DNA of 64,000 bases, taken from the NCBI RefSeq assembly GCF_030445035.2, contig NC_080677.1, positions 153,823,169-153,887,168 on the forward strand. Reading direction: 5' to 3'. Shown here piece by piece: positions 1 through 11,062 of this stretch. The stretch comes from Dasypus novemcinctus (taxonomy: Eukaryota > Chordata > Mammalia > Cingulata > Dasypodidae). A model generated the notes under the pieces. It made no database searches, was not told the DNA's origin, and worked only from the letters and a program-made list of their open reading frames with translations. The stretch's first letter is position 1, and each line of letters begins with the position of its first letter. Position numbers and translations under genes: made by a program.

Positions 1-609
1 TTTATACTAGGTTTATATGATTTATAAATTTGAAAATGTCTTTTTTAATTGGAATGCTGCTGCTGAAGAAGATAAGTTTTTTGTCGTTTTTGTTGTTGTT
101 GTTTTAATGGTTTTACCAAACATTCTTTTCATATTGGTTTCAGTCCTCTTTCTTTTTCCCTTAGAGATTAGACTTTTCATCAGGGAGAGGTTCTTGGGTA
201 ACCTACAAACATGAATAAACAGATCTCAAAGACAGTCATGTTGTTCCTTACATGGACCTGACTTTGATCTTGATACATTCCAGATCTTTTAAAAATGAAT
301 CAAGGAAAAGATGGCAAACTGATTCTTTTTAACCTCAATTTACAATTGAAAACCTCATTTGAATTTGTAAAAAGTTAGAGAAATAATCTAGATCATAGCC
401 AAATAATATACTATATAGACTTCACAAAGCTGCAGACTTGTATTTTTATTTATTTAAGATTATAGTTATTAATAAGATGGAAAGTAGCTTCTATGTGTTT
501 AGTCTTTTCTTGGATAAAAATAATGCCCAATAGTTTCACTGAAGGAGGAATAGCTAGTTTTCATCACATTCAATGCAGAAAAGATTCAAACATATTACCG
601 AAATCATAC
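1..609. other. no recognised feature
   Basis: AT-rich intergenic DNA. No supportable gene. Confidence 0.5.
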
Positions 610-621
610 ATGACTTTTTAA

Positions 622-927
622 GAAAAGATTTATTTTATTTCTCTCTACCCCCTCGTTGTTTGCACTTGCTGTGTCTGTTTGTCTTCCTTGTTGGTTTGTT
701 TTTTTAGGAGGCACTGGGAACCCAATCTGGGACCTCCAATGTGAGGTGGAGGTACCTAATCACTTGAGCCACGTCCACTCCCTGCTCTGCTGTGTCTCTC
801 ATTATGTTTTCCTCCTTGTGTCTCTTATGTCAGCTAGCTGTCTTGCTCATCTGCTTTAGGAGGCACTGGGACCTTCCATGTGGTAGGTGGGAGTTCAATC
901 GCTTGGGCCACATCTGCTTTACCATTT
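622..927 (-). mobile_element. tRNA-derived SINE, dimer-like form
   Basis: The element starts with an A-tail on the minus strand (T-rich at about 617). It contains two tRNA-like heads in the same direction, ending near 782 (GAGCCACGTCCACTCCC) and 920 (GGGCCACATCTGCTTT). A 12-base flanking repeat with one mismatch is at 610-621 and 928-939. Confidence 0.75.
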
Positions 928-1029
928 ATGACATTTTAACATATTTGTTTGCCTGGTCCTTGAATGTATTGACCTATATTTGATCACTTGCACATAAGAA
1001 CATAAATATTGGTTTATTTAATCAACCCC

Positions 1030-1765
1030 AGCATATTAGTTATCTATTGCTGCTAACAAATTGCCCCAGAACTTAGTGGTTTATAACCAAAGAAAAATGA
1101 TGACCTATGGTCCAGCTCAGCAAATCCACTTCCCAGCTGACTTTCCCCAGGGCCCCTCATAGGAATGACTGATAACACAGAGGCTGGCTTCCCCCAGAGG
1201 GAGCGATCCAAGAGCAAGCCTTTTTTTTTCCTTAAGATTTATTTTATTTATTTCTCTCCCCTTCCCCCCGTTGTCTGCTGTCTGTGTCCATTTTCTGTGT
1301 GTTGTTCTGTGTCTGCTTGCATTATCAGGTGGCACTGGGAAACTACGTCTCTTTTTGTTGCGTCATCTTGCTTCATCAGCTGTGTGTGTGTGTGATGCCA
1401 CTTCTGGGCGGGCTGTGCTTTTTTCACACAGGGCAGCTCTCCTTGCGCAGGGGGCACCCCTGTGTGACATGGCTCTCCTTGCATGCAGCAGCATTGGGCG
1501 TGGGCCAGCTCACCACAAAGGTTAGGAGGTCCTGGGGATTGAACCCTGGACTCTCCATATAGTGGGCAGATGCTCTATCAGTTGAGCCACGTCCACTTCC
1601 CCAAAGAGTGAAGTCTTTACAACCTAACCTTGGAAGTGGTGTCCTCGCTTCTGTGTGTCCTTTTCTTTAGAAGCACTGTCATTAAACCCAGCCCACATTG
1701 AAAGGGAGGGGCTCACGCAAGGGCGTGGATACCAGGAGATGGGGCTTGCAGGCTGCCCACCACAC
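1030..1765 (+). mobile_element. ancient LTR-type repeat split by a SINE
   Basis: TAGTTATCTATTGCTGC.. at about 1039 and GCTGGCTTCCCCCAGAGGGA at 1182 continue after a SINE as 'CCTTGGAAGTGG..AAGGGCGTGGATACC' to about 1765. I recognise this from memory as a widespread eutherian LTR-type repeat, perhaps of the ERVL/MaLR group. The exact family is uncertain. Confidence 0.5.
1218..1601 (-). mobile_element. tRNA-derived SINE (long form)
   Basis: On the minus strand it has the GGGGAAGTGGACGTGGCTCA head (ending 1601), the A and B boxes, the GC-rich body and the A-rich tail at 1218-1250. It sits inside an old LTR-type repeat. Flanking repeats are not exact. Confidence 0.85.
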
Positions 1766-2993
1766 CCAGAGGTCAGTGTGAGATCACTGCTGTTTCTCTC
1801 CTTGTTGTGTCTACTCACCCCCAGTTTGGGGAAAGGACTCCTTCCTCATTCTGTCTGTGTGCTTCTGTGGGGGCTGACCGCTCCCCTGGCTCTCAGGGTA
1901 GGCAACTGTGGTGTCCCAGTCCTGGCCAGTGATGACACTTCAGGGACTGGGTCAGGGATGGGTCATTCAGGGTTCTTTTTCAGGAGATGATATGGGTGCT
2001 GGGAGAGAAGGTCTCCTAAGATCACAGCTGTGGAACATACACAGGTAGATGGTCTTTCACCTTCCAGACCCAAACGGGGGCCATCTTTGCTCCATGTGAA
2101 AAAGCCTGAGGATGAAAGCAGCACAGAATGAAGCAAAGCTGAGTGGTGGGGAGGTAGGGCGCTAGACAAGTTCTCACCACAGCCTTGCGGGACCCAGCTC
2201 TGCCTAAAGCAATGCTTGCTTTATTTCCATAGTGTTGAACTGAGCTTTTGACACATGCATCAAAAATGGTCCTGACTAATATATCCAGATATTATGGACG
2301 TAGCCAAGTTTCCCTTAATGAAACCATCACTGCAGTGCTTTTCGGAAATGATCTATTTTTAGACTACTCACAGTTTTAAATCTTATTAGCCTAACACTTG
2401 GAAATTTTAGCTCCATATGTTTCTTGTTGTGTGAAGTACTTCCTTTTATGCACTCTAAATTTACTTTTCTCAAGATTCAGGATATACATTCTTGCACCAT
2501 TTTCATTCCCTAAGAGCAAGGAGAAATGCCTTAATTATGTAGCATAGGTAATATTATATAGCAACATAGTAGACTCTCAATAACTGTTTAATGAATAAAT
2601 AAGTGAATAATTTTTCTAAATATAATGTGCATTATTTTTCCCAAAGTCTGGTACCTTATCTTTGCCCAGGTGAAAACCAATTCAATGTTTTCTACTGTTT
2701 ACACAGCCCCACACTAACCTCAGGTAATATTTCTATATACTTGGTCTTTCAGAACCAGAAGAACTTTGTGTTATTGTGCACACCCTCCTCCAAATAATTC
2801 ATAAAAACATTAAACAAGGCTAGTCATAGGGGAATGCCAAGGTTTACATTTCTTCCTCCAAGAAGTGCCCATTTATCCTAAAACACCATTTCTTGTCTCT
2901 AAGCAACTTCCCTGGGCCTTTTCCTGGAGTCTCCATCATACCATGATGACAATATTTAAAAGTCTTTTGTGTGGAACTTTGTGAAATCCTCTT
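1766..2993. other. no recognised feature
   Basis: Intergenic sequence without recognised gene or repeat. Confidence 0.5.
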
Positions 2994-3006
2994 AAAAATC
3001 TAAATA

Positions 3007-3098
3007 ATGGGGAGACCATGTAGCTCAGTGGTTGAGTACTGGCTTACCACATACAAGGTCCCAGGTTCAATCCCCCTCCCTGGTACCTCAAAAAAAAA
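3007..3098 (+). mobile_element. short tRNA-derived SINE
   Basis: A tRNA-like head of about 75 bases (GTAGCTCAGTGGTTGAGTAC, B box GGTTCAATCC) runs directly into an A-tail. The 13-base flanking repeat AAAAATCTAAATA is at 2994-3006 and 3099-3111. This is a clean, fairly recent insertion. Confidence 0.88.
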
Positions 3099-3319
3099 AA
3101 AAATCTAAATAGATGCCACTCATGAGTTTGTATCCATACGCATATGAGCCTCTTAAAAGAACACCTAAAAGACAGATGATCAGACTTTATTTCCATTGAT
3201 GGAAACCATACATTTTGTTCCAGCTCCTTCCTTGCAGCCCCCAGTCACACTGGCATAGAATCGTCTTTTTTGGAGAAGGGCTCAGCCCTTCCCTGTTGAT
3301 CTTTTCTGGTTGGATCTTT

Positions 3320-3419
3320 TTTTTTTTTTTTTTTTTTTGTCATAGAGAAATACTGTTTTTAATTAAACATAAGGTAAACTCTAGGCATCCGTCATCGTTC
3401 AGCCTAAAAATTAGCAAAA
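3320..3419 (-). pseudogene. retroposed copy of an unidentified short transcript
   Basis: A 15-base direct repeat, TCTGGTTGGATCTTT, flanks the segment (3305-3319 and 3420-3434). A run of 22 T starts at 3317 on the + strand, which is a poly(A) tail on the minus strand. Between tail and repeat lie 81 bases (3339-3419) that resemble no repeat seen elsewhere in the window. This is the signature of L1-driven reverse transcription of a polyadenylated RNA, either a 5'-truncated mRNA end or a small RNA. I do not recognise the source. There is no AATAAA near the tail. Confidence 0.7.
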
Positions 3420-3434
3420 TCTGGTTGGATCTTT

Positions 3435-4104
3435 ATTCTTTCTTTCCAGATATTGTAGAATCAGGTACGGTTAAGATTGCCAAATCATACTATCCTGAAA
3501 TAGATGAATAAATATGGTTTAATCAGCATGTTGAGGTCAGAAACACGGAAATATGGGTTCAGAATTTGTGGTCAAATATGGGCAGAAAAGAAGGAAGTAA
3601 GGTCAGAAATATAGGAAGTTGGTGGAGGCCAATCAAGGGTCATGAATGGTTTAGGCCCTTTAGGAATGTGACCCTGTCATGGATTTCCCTTTTCTTTAAA
3701 TTCTCCCTTCCTTTGATTCCCACAGCATCATGCTCTCTTCCTACCTTGCTAGACATTTCTCCTCAGAGAACCTCCCTAGAGGCTCTTCTTTTCGCCTCTT
3801 TAATGTGGATGTTTCTCAGGTCCCTCCTTGAATTTATTGTTTCCCTCTGTATGTTTTCATGTCCAAAATCATGTCCTGATTATTTGCATGCCTGGTAATA
3901 TTCTTTTCCATTTTTGTTATGAGAACAGTTACGGTTTTACAGAAAAATCATGAGGATGCCTACTAGTTTTCATTGGATGCCAGACATTGTGAATTTTAGC
4001 TTTTTATGCCCTAGACATTTTTTCATTCCTATAAATGTTTTTGAACTTTATTCTGGGAAGAGGTGCATTACTTGGAAACTTTGGTATTTTTAAGCCTTCT
4101 TTTT
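3435..4104. other. no recognised feature
   Basis: Intergenic. The 110-codon frame at 3566-3898 has no domain I know. The right part (from about 3860) may be L1-derived. Confidence 0.45.
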
Positions 4105-5478
4105 TTCCATTTTAAAAACAATTTATTGAAGTATATCATTCACACATAAAAAACATAAACAATAAGTGTACAGTAAACATTTTCAACCTAAAAAACAAAC
4201 ATGCATAACATCATACAGGGATCCCATACATAACCCCACCACAAACACCTTGCACTGTTGTGTCTGTTGGTGTCACTGCTCTCAGTTCTTCTGGGTATAT
4301 ACCTTGTAGCGGTATTGCCAGGTCACATGGTAGATCTATTTCTAACTTCCTTGGGAACAGCCAAACAGACTTCCACAGTGGAAGAACTATCACAGTTCTA
4401 CATTCCCCCAACAGTGGAGAAACGTTCGTATTTCTCCACATCCTCTCCAACACTTGTAGTTTTCTGTTTTGTTAATAGTGGCCATTCAAGTAGGTATGAA
4501 ATGATCTCTCACTGCAGCTTTGATTTGCATTTCCCTAATAGCCAGTGATGCTGAGCATTTGTGTGCTTTCTTCACCATTTGTATTTCTTCTTTAGAAATA
4601 TGTCTATTCAGGTTTGCCCATTTTTTAATTGGGTTATTTGTCTTTTCATTGTTGAATTATAAGGTCTCTTTCTATATCCCGGATATTAGACCCTTGTCAG
4701 ATGTGTGATTTCCAAATATTTTCTCCTATTGAGTAGGTTGCCTTTTCTCCCTCTTCATAAAGTCCTTTGAGGGACACAGTGTTTAATTTTGAGGGGGTCC
4801 ATTTATTTAATTTTTCTTTTGTTTCTTGTGATTTGGGTGTAAGGTTTAAGAGACCCCCACTTACTACAAGGTCTTGTAGATGTTTCCATACATTATCTTC
4901 TAGGGATTTTATGGTCCTGGATTTTATGTTTAGGTCTTTGATCCATTTTGAGTTGATTCTTGTATAAGGAACAAAATAGGGGAACTCTTTCATTCCTTTG
5001 GTTATGGATATCCAGTTCCCCAGCACCATTTGTTGAAGAGATAGTTCTATCCAGAAAAGTGGACTTGGTAGGCTTACCAAAGATCAGTTGACCATAGAGA
5101 TGAGGATCTATTTCTGAACTCTCAACTCAATTCCATTGATCAATGTGTCTATCTTTACACTAATACCATGCTATTTTGACTGTTGTAGCTTTATAATACA
5201 TTTTAAGGTCAGGAAGCATGAGTCCTTCAAATTCGTTCTTCTATTTTTAGGATATTTTTGGCTATTTAGGACCCCTATCCATTTCAAATAAATTTGGTGG
5301 GTGACTTTTCTATTTCTGTAAAGAAGGTTTGCTGATTGATATTGCATTGAATCTATAAATCAATTTGGGTAGAATTGACATCTTCACAATGTTTAGTCTT
5401 CCAACCCATGAACATGGAATGTCCTTCCATTTGTTTAGGTCTTCTTTAATTTCTTTTGGCAGTGTTTTGTAGTTTTCT

Positions 5479-5902
5479 TTAAAAAAAAAAAAAAATTATT
5501 TATTAATTTATTTCTCTCCCCGTCTGCCCCCCATCCCCGTTGTCTGTTCTCTGTGTCTATTTGCTGCGTCTTCTTCTTTGTCTGCTTCTGTTGTCGTCAG
5601 CAGCATGGGAATCTGTGTTTCTTTTTGTTGTGTCATCTTGTGTGTCAGCTCTCCATGTGGGCAGCGCCATTCCTAGGCAGGCTGCATTTTCTTTCGCGCT
5701 GGGTGGCTCTCCTTATGGGGCGCACTCCCTGCGCATGGGGCTCCCCTGCACAGGGGACACCCCTGCATGGCACGACACTCCTTGCGTGCATCAGTGCTGC
5801 GCATGGGCCAGCTCCACATGGGTCAAGGAAGCCCAGGGTTTGAACCGGGGACCTCCCATGTGGTAGACGGACGCCCTAACCACTGGGCCAAGTCCGCTTG
5901 CC
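5479..5902 (-). mobile_element. tRNA-derived SINE inside L1
   Basis: Minus-strand head 'GGCAAGCGGACTTGGCCCAG', B box, body and A-tail. The flanking repeat TGTAGTTTTCT is at 5468-5478 and 5903-5913. The insertion splits the L1 ORF2 fossil. Confidence 0.9.
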
Positions 5903-6681
5903 TGTAGTTTTCTGAATATAGATCCTTTACATTCCTGGTTAAATTAATTTCTATTTATTTGTGTCTTTTTGTTGCCATCGTAAATGGAATTTTTTTCTTG
6001 ATTTCCTCCTCGGCTTACTCATTACTAGTGTGTAGAAATACTACTGATTCATGTTGCTCTGTATCCTGCTACTTTGTTGAACTCATTTATTAGCTCTAAA
6101 AGCTTTGTTGTAGATATTTTGCTATTTTCTAAATGTAGGATCATGTCATCTGCAGATAGTGAGAGCTTTACTTTCTCTTTTCCAATTTGGATGCCTTTTG
6201 TCTCTTTTTCTTGCCTAATTGCTCTAGCTAGAACTTCTAGTACAATGTTGAATAACAATAGTGGCAGTGGGCCTCCTTGTCTTGTTCCTGACCTTAGAGG
6301 GAAAGCTTTCACTCTCCCCACTGAGTATGATGTTGGCTGTGGGATTTTCATAAATGCCCTTTATTATGTTGAGGAACTTTCCTTCTATACCTATTTTTAA
6401 AGATTTTTATCAAGAAAGGATGCTGGATTTTGTCAAATGCCTTTTCTGCATCAATTAAGATGATTATGGGTTTTTTTTCCCTTTGATTTGGTAATGTGGT
6501 CAATGTTAATTGATTTTCTTATGAGCCACCCTTACATACCAGGAATAAAACTCACTTGATTGTGATATATAATTCTTTTAATATGCTATTGGATGTGATT
6601 TGCAAATATTTTGTTGAGAATTTTTGCATCTATACTCATTAGAGAGATTGGTCTCTAATTTTCTTTTCTTGTAGTATCTTT

Positions 6682-7093
6682 TTTTCCTAAAAATTTATTT
6701 TTTATTTATTTCTCTTCACCCCCACCCATTGTCTGCTCTCTGTATCCATTCGCTTTGTGTTCTTCTATGTCCACTTGTATTCTTGTTAGCAACACCAGGA
6801 ATCTGTGTCTCTTTTTGTTGTGTCATCTTGCTGCGTCAGCTCTCCGTGTGTGCAGTGCCACTCCTGGGCAGGCTGCACTTTTCTCGCTTGGGGTGGCTGT
6901 CCTTATGGGGCACACTCCTTGTGTGTGGGGCTCTCCTATGCAGGGGACACCCCTGCGTGGCAGGGCACTCCTTGCGCGTGTCAGCACTGCACATGAGCTG
7001 GCTCACCACACGCATCAGGAGGCCCTGGGTTTGAACCCTGGACCTCTCATATGGTAGGTAAATGCTCTATCAGTTGAGTCAAATCCACTTCCC
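6682..7093 (-). mobile_element. tRNA-derived SINE inside L1
   Basis: Long form. The head ends at 7093 and the A-tail lies at about 6680-6700. Flanking repeats TCTTGTAGTATCTTT (6667-6681) and TCTTATAGTATCTTT (7094-7108) differ at one base. Confidence 0.9.
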
Positions 7094-7446
7094 TCTTATA
7101 GTATCTTTATCTGGCTTTGGTATTAGGGTGATGTTGGCTTCATAAAATGTGTTGGGTAATTTCCCCATCTTTTCAATTTTTTGGAAGAGTTTAAACAGTA
7201 TTGGTATTAATTCTTCTCAAAATGCTTGGCAGAATTCACTTGTGAAGCCATCTGGCCTAGAGGTTCTTTGTTTGAAGATTTTTGATGTCTTTGCCTGAGT
7301 TATGTCTTCCTTTTTCTTTGTAAGTTTTTGCTGATATCTAGGCATCTGATTCTGATGCTGCATTTACTCTGATGTCCATTTTCTGTCTCTTACCTAGGGA
7401 TTTACTGTTAAGTAGCTGAGTGCCACCACTGGTCTTGAACTCTTGG

Positions 7447-8516
7447 TGTCTTAGTTAGCTAAAGGGGTGCTGATGCAAAGTACCAGAAATCAGTAGGCTT
7501 TTATAAAGTGTATTTATTTGGGGTAGAAGCTTACAGTCACAGGGCCATAAAGCGTAAGTTACTTCCCTCACCAAAGTCTATTGCCACATGTTAGCGCAAG
7601 ATGGCTGCCTATCTCTGTGAGAGTTCAACCTCCCACTTCCTCCTAAGTCTCCGTGGTTCCAGTTCCTTCAGGAGTTGCCTCTCTCCCCAGTGCTCGATTC
7701 TTTCTGTGCTCAGCTGCTCTGTTCTTTCCACAAGGTCAGCTGTAGACTATCAGGCTCTTTCTCTTCCTGGGGTCTTTGCCATGTCCATGGAGCCATTTCT
7801 CTTTTATTATTATTTACTTTATTTATTTCTCTCCCCTTCCCCCGCATGTCTGCTCTCTGTGTCCATTCACTGTGTGTTCTTCTGTATCCATGTACATTCT
7901 TGTCACGTCGCGCCGGGAAACTGTGTCACTTTTTTTGTTGCATCATTTTGCTGCATCAGCTCTCCATGTGTGCGGTGCCACTTCTGAGTGGGCTGTGATT
8001 TTTTTGCGTCGGGTAGCTCTCCTTGCAGGTTGCACTCCTTGCATGTGCGACACCCCTACGTAGGGGACACCCATGCATGGCACTTCACTCCTTGTGCACA
8101 TCAGAACTGCGCATGGGCCAGCTCATCCCATGGGAAAGGAGGCCCTGATTTTGAACCCTAGACCTCCTATATGGTAGGCAGATGCTCTATCAGTTGAGCC
8201 ACAACCTCTTCCCATGGAGCCATTTCTATTCCTCTGTGTTCTTCTCCTGTGTGTCTACTTCCCGGGGTTCCTGCAGCAAAAAATTCCAACTCTCTCCTAT
8301 GCCCTGTAGTTTCCTCTGTGAGTCCCTGTGCACCAAGAGGGTGGGCACTCAGCATCCTACTGATATGGCCCAATCAAAGCCTTAATCAGTATTTAATGAA
8401 GTAAAAGTGGGACCTCTGAAGTTAATACAATCTAATACACCCAGAGGAACCAACCAGTTTACAAATATAATCCAATATCTATTTTTGGAATTCATAAATA
8501 ATACCAAATGGCTACA
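7447..8516 (-). mobile_element. LTR-like element (family A, copy 1), split by a SINE
   Basis: On the minus strand it starts TGTAGCCATTTGG (8516) and ends CTAACTAAGACA (7447), so it has TG..CA ends. It includes CCAAATAAATACACTTTATA, a poly(A)-signal-like stretch, near the 3' end. It aligns by eye along its length with the copies at 12240-12780 and 36179-36790. Flanks CTTGG and CTTAG resemble a 5-bp target duplication. About 640 bases remain without the SINE at 7801-8211. No internal retroviral coding sequence is present. Confidence 0.65.
7801..8211 (-). mobile_element. tRNA-derived SINE inside the LTR-like element
   Basis: Long form on the minus strand. The exact 16-base flanking repeat CCATGGAGCCATTTCT is at 7785-7800 and 8212-8227. 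Confidence 0.92.
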
Positions 8517-9920
8517 CTTAGTTCAACTTCTTGTAGATATTTAGGATTGCCCCTGTTTAACTACTCAAACCAGGGCTAAGGACCTAGTAATGGAGTATAG
8601 GCCAGTGCCCAAGGGCCTTAGAGAGAGGGGCAGTAGAGACACCTGTTGGACTTTTTAATTTATTTTCCCCTTTTCATGCACATTACTGGTCTGGCCAGCA
8701 GATGGCGATCTTTAGTAGCCCTCTTAGCTCAGACCCTGGTGCTAGGTGTGGGCGGGAGGAGGAGGGTAGGAGGGTAATGCATTCAGTGCAACTCCTCCGT
8801 GGGTGGTGCAGAAGCAATGTCCTCAGGGCTGGCCAAGCCTCACAAAATTTCTCAACAGCTATTCTCCTCCTTAGCCCTTTCCTTCCTACTTCTTCAGAAA
8901 CCAGCCTGGGGCAGTAGGGTGGGTGTTTGTGAAACAAATTATCTTTAGCTCCCAGAGGATGCTCAGTGGAAACACTACAACCCCACCTGGTCTGGAAGTG
9001 CTTGACCCCTCCAATGCAGCAGACCAAGTTCACAGGCCAAACTGAATTTGCTGTAGGTTGTGTCCCTCCCTCTCCCCTTTCCTTGGGGAAGACAATTTCT
9101 GCAATCCCTTCCATCCGCAGCCACTGCAGTCCACAGACTGCTGTTTGCTCCAAAGGTGGGGGGATGGGCACCCACTAAAGCTGCTGCAGCTTTACTCACG
9201 GGATTTTTCCTGCCAGCTGAGACTCTTTTCCTTTGCCTCTCGCTCTTCTGGGTGGTGTCTCACCTTCCCCTGGTGTCCTGAGCCTCAGAGCAGCCTCCAG
9301 GCAGTCTCTGCCTGTCCTCTAGCTGTTTTTTTCTAGAAGAGAAGTAATTCCTCTACCTCTCTCATTCTCCATCTTCCCAGAAGTTCTTCAAGTCTTCTTT
9401 TAAGCTTTGTTAGGTAGGAGGAGAACAACCTTTATTCTAGAGCTAATTTTGCCACACCCCTGAGGCAATGCTTTTCAGATTACTTTACCTCAAGCTCTAC
9501 GAATTATGTTTTTCGTGGAAGATTATTCCTAGCCAGTGGTTCTTTCTTGAGCCTTGAGTAGTTCACACACACACAAGGATGAGTACTCAGCTGAAGGCTC
9601 TAGGGGAGTCTCTGTAGATCTCTAGAGCTCTTTCTCTATGCAGCTTTCTTCTCTCCAGTACTCTGCCTTGTGAACTCAAGATGCTTGTCTGGATTTTCAT
9701 TCTCGAATGTTGCACCCTGGAAACTCTTTCCAGGAGTAAGCTGTTGTGATCACAGGGCTCACCTCACTTGTTTTCCCTCTCTCAGGGATCACCAGCCCAC
9801 GCCACCTGGTATGCAGTGTCTGAAAACTGTTGTTTTATATAGTTAGTCTGTTTTTTCAGTTGTTTCAGATGGGAGGGTAAATCCAGTCCCTCTCACTCCA
9901 TCTTGGCCAAAAGTGGACAT
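8517..9920 (-). mobile_element. L1 5' region (probable 5' UTR of the same L1)
   Basis: The segment 8820-9345 is a diverged copy of 28668-29180. Parts of 9400-9620 match 29650-29930 (CTTTGTTAGGT, GAGGCAAT.CCCTTCAGA, CTCAGCTGAAG). The right end, read on the minus strand, begins CCACTTTTGGCCAAGATGGA. That resembles the AAGATGG motif near the start of many L1 5' UTRs. Assignment as L1 5' UTR is inference from position and resemblance. Confidence 0.55.
8695..8708 (+). promoter_or_regulatory. CTCF-like motif
   Basis: CCAGCAGATGGCGA fits the CTCF core CCASYAGRKGGCR at every defined position. It lies within repeat-derived sequence next to the L1 5' region, so it may be a repeat-borne site. Binding is untested. 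Confidence 0.4.
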
Positions 9921-10289
9921 CAGTGTTGAATCTTTTGAAATTAAGTGCAGTTATTTAAATTTGGATTCTTGCATGTGTCTGTACTTTTATGTCAATTTGA
10001 AATGTCCTTCTCCTCTTCCCTGTCTGCCTGGCAATACTCAGTTCCAGCATTATCTCCTCCCAAACCTTCCTTGGCATACCCCCTGCTGCCCCTTCAGCCC
10101 CCTCCCTGTGCTCTATTGGTGTCATACACACACCACAGAGTTTGGTTCCCCTCACTAAGCCCATGTGGGCACACGGTATTTATCTTTGCATCTCTGAAGT
10201 GAGCCTAGCAGCCAACCTATACTAGCTATTCAACATGTGCTTGCTGAAATAAATTTCTTCTTATATTTGGGTGGACTATTTAAAATGGG
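9921..10289. other. no recognised feature
   Basis: Non-repetitive-looking sequence with no supportable gene. The open frames of 69-85 codons across it have no recognisable motif. Confidence 0.5.
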
Positions 10290-11062
10290 TTTGTACCATG
10301 TTTGATCCACAGACTCCTTTGCCAGTCAGGTGAAAATCATGGACCCCTTCTCAGAATGTGGTAGCACATAGTTTATGACACAATATCAGCATGTCTTTAA
10401 GTTAAATTTTAGGATTATTCAAAATTGTTTTACAACTTTCCCATGATTTCAGTACCTGATACCCTAACACAGTTCAACATCTTTTCAAATGGTCATTTTC
10501 AGCAAACACGTAGAAATTTGAGTTTTCCCACGGTGTCATAAAACCATCTCTGCTATCTTACCATCCTTTTTGCAGACAGTTATCCACTGCACTCAGAACA
10601 TGCTACATCAAAATAAAAATTATACTAATTCCACATTATACAGTGTATTATTTAATAAATATATCACACCCACACTAACATGTCCCCACAAGAATGTTTT
10701 TAAATACATAAAATAAAATTACAAAGGAAACCAGTTATATATATTGAAATACAGTTACCAAAATAAAAATATAATACTATACATAATATAATCTTAACAC
10801 ATTAAATAATAATCCAATACATGAAAAATATAGGAAACTCAAAGGTAAATTTAATTTTTAAAGACATGTCAATGTGGAGACTGTTGTTTATCTTGAATTA
10901 AGAACACTTAACTGCCGTGTAGTATTTGATAAGGAAACATATATATCACGTTGGACACTGGACATCAAATAGAGTTGATTTTTTTCAATGCAAGCTCATA
11001 GACTCTCTGAAATCTTTCCACAGACCCCCATCTGTGGACTCCTAGTTAAGAACCCCTGATTT
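10290..11062. mobile_element. fossil DNA transposon, hAT-like (non-autonomous)
   Basis: It ends in AGTTAAGAACCCCTG (reverse complement CAGGGGTTCTTAACT), a hAT-type terminal repeat style. Before it comes GACTCCTAGTT and an AT-rich body. 'CCACAGACTCCTTTGCCAG' near 10308 and 'CCACAGACCCCCATCTGTGG' near 11020 form weak inverted ends. I recall similar 'ggacccctagttaagaacccctg' ends in old mammalian repeats. Family name and orientation are unsure. Confidence 0.4.

Larger units (their letters stand above)
4105..7446 (-). mobile_element. fossil L1, 3' end and ORF2
   Basis: Reading the minus strand, the left end (from about 4105) is an L1 3' region. ORF2 C-terminal sequence follows (4697-5080, with KWIKDLNIKSRTIKSLEDN). 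The reverse transcriptase region is at 6049-6351, where the usual ADD motif survives as [11 protein letters not shown]. It is non-functional: frames are broken and two SINEs (5479-5902, 6682-7093) are inserted. The 5' part appears to continue after an LTR-like insertion (7447-8516) up to about 9920. Confidence 0.85.

Noticed and set aside
3007-3098. tRNA gene candidates from A and B boxes
   Set aside because: The heads are followed by A-tails and flanked by target duplications, so they are SINEs. No intact cloverleaf was seen.
6049-6351. Possible intact reverse transcriptase
   Set aside because: It is a 100-codon remnant of L1 ORF2 with the catalytic region altered (SADD) and frames broken on both sides.
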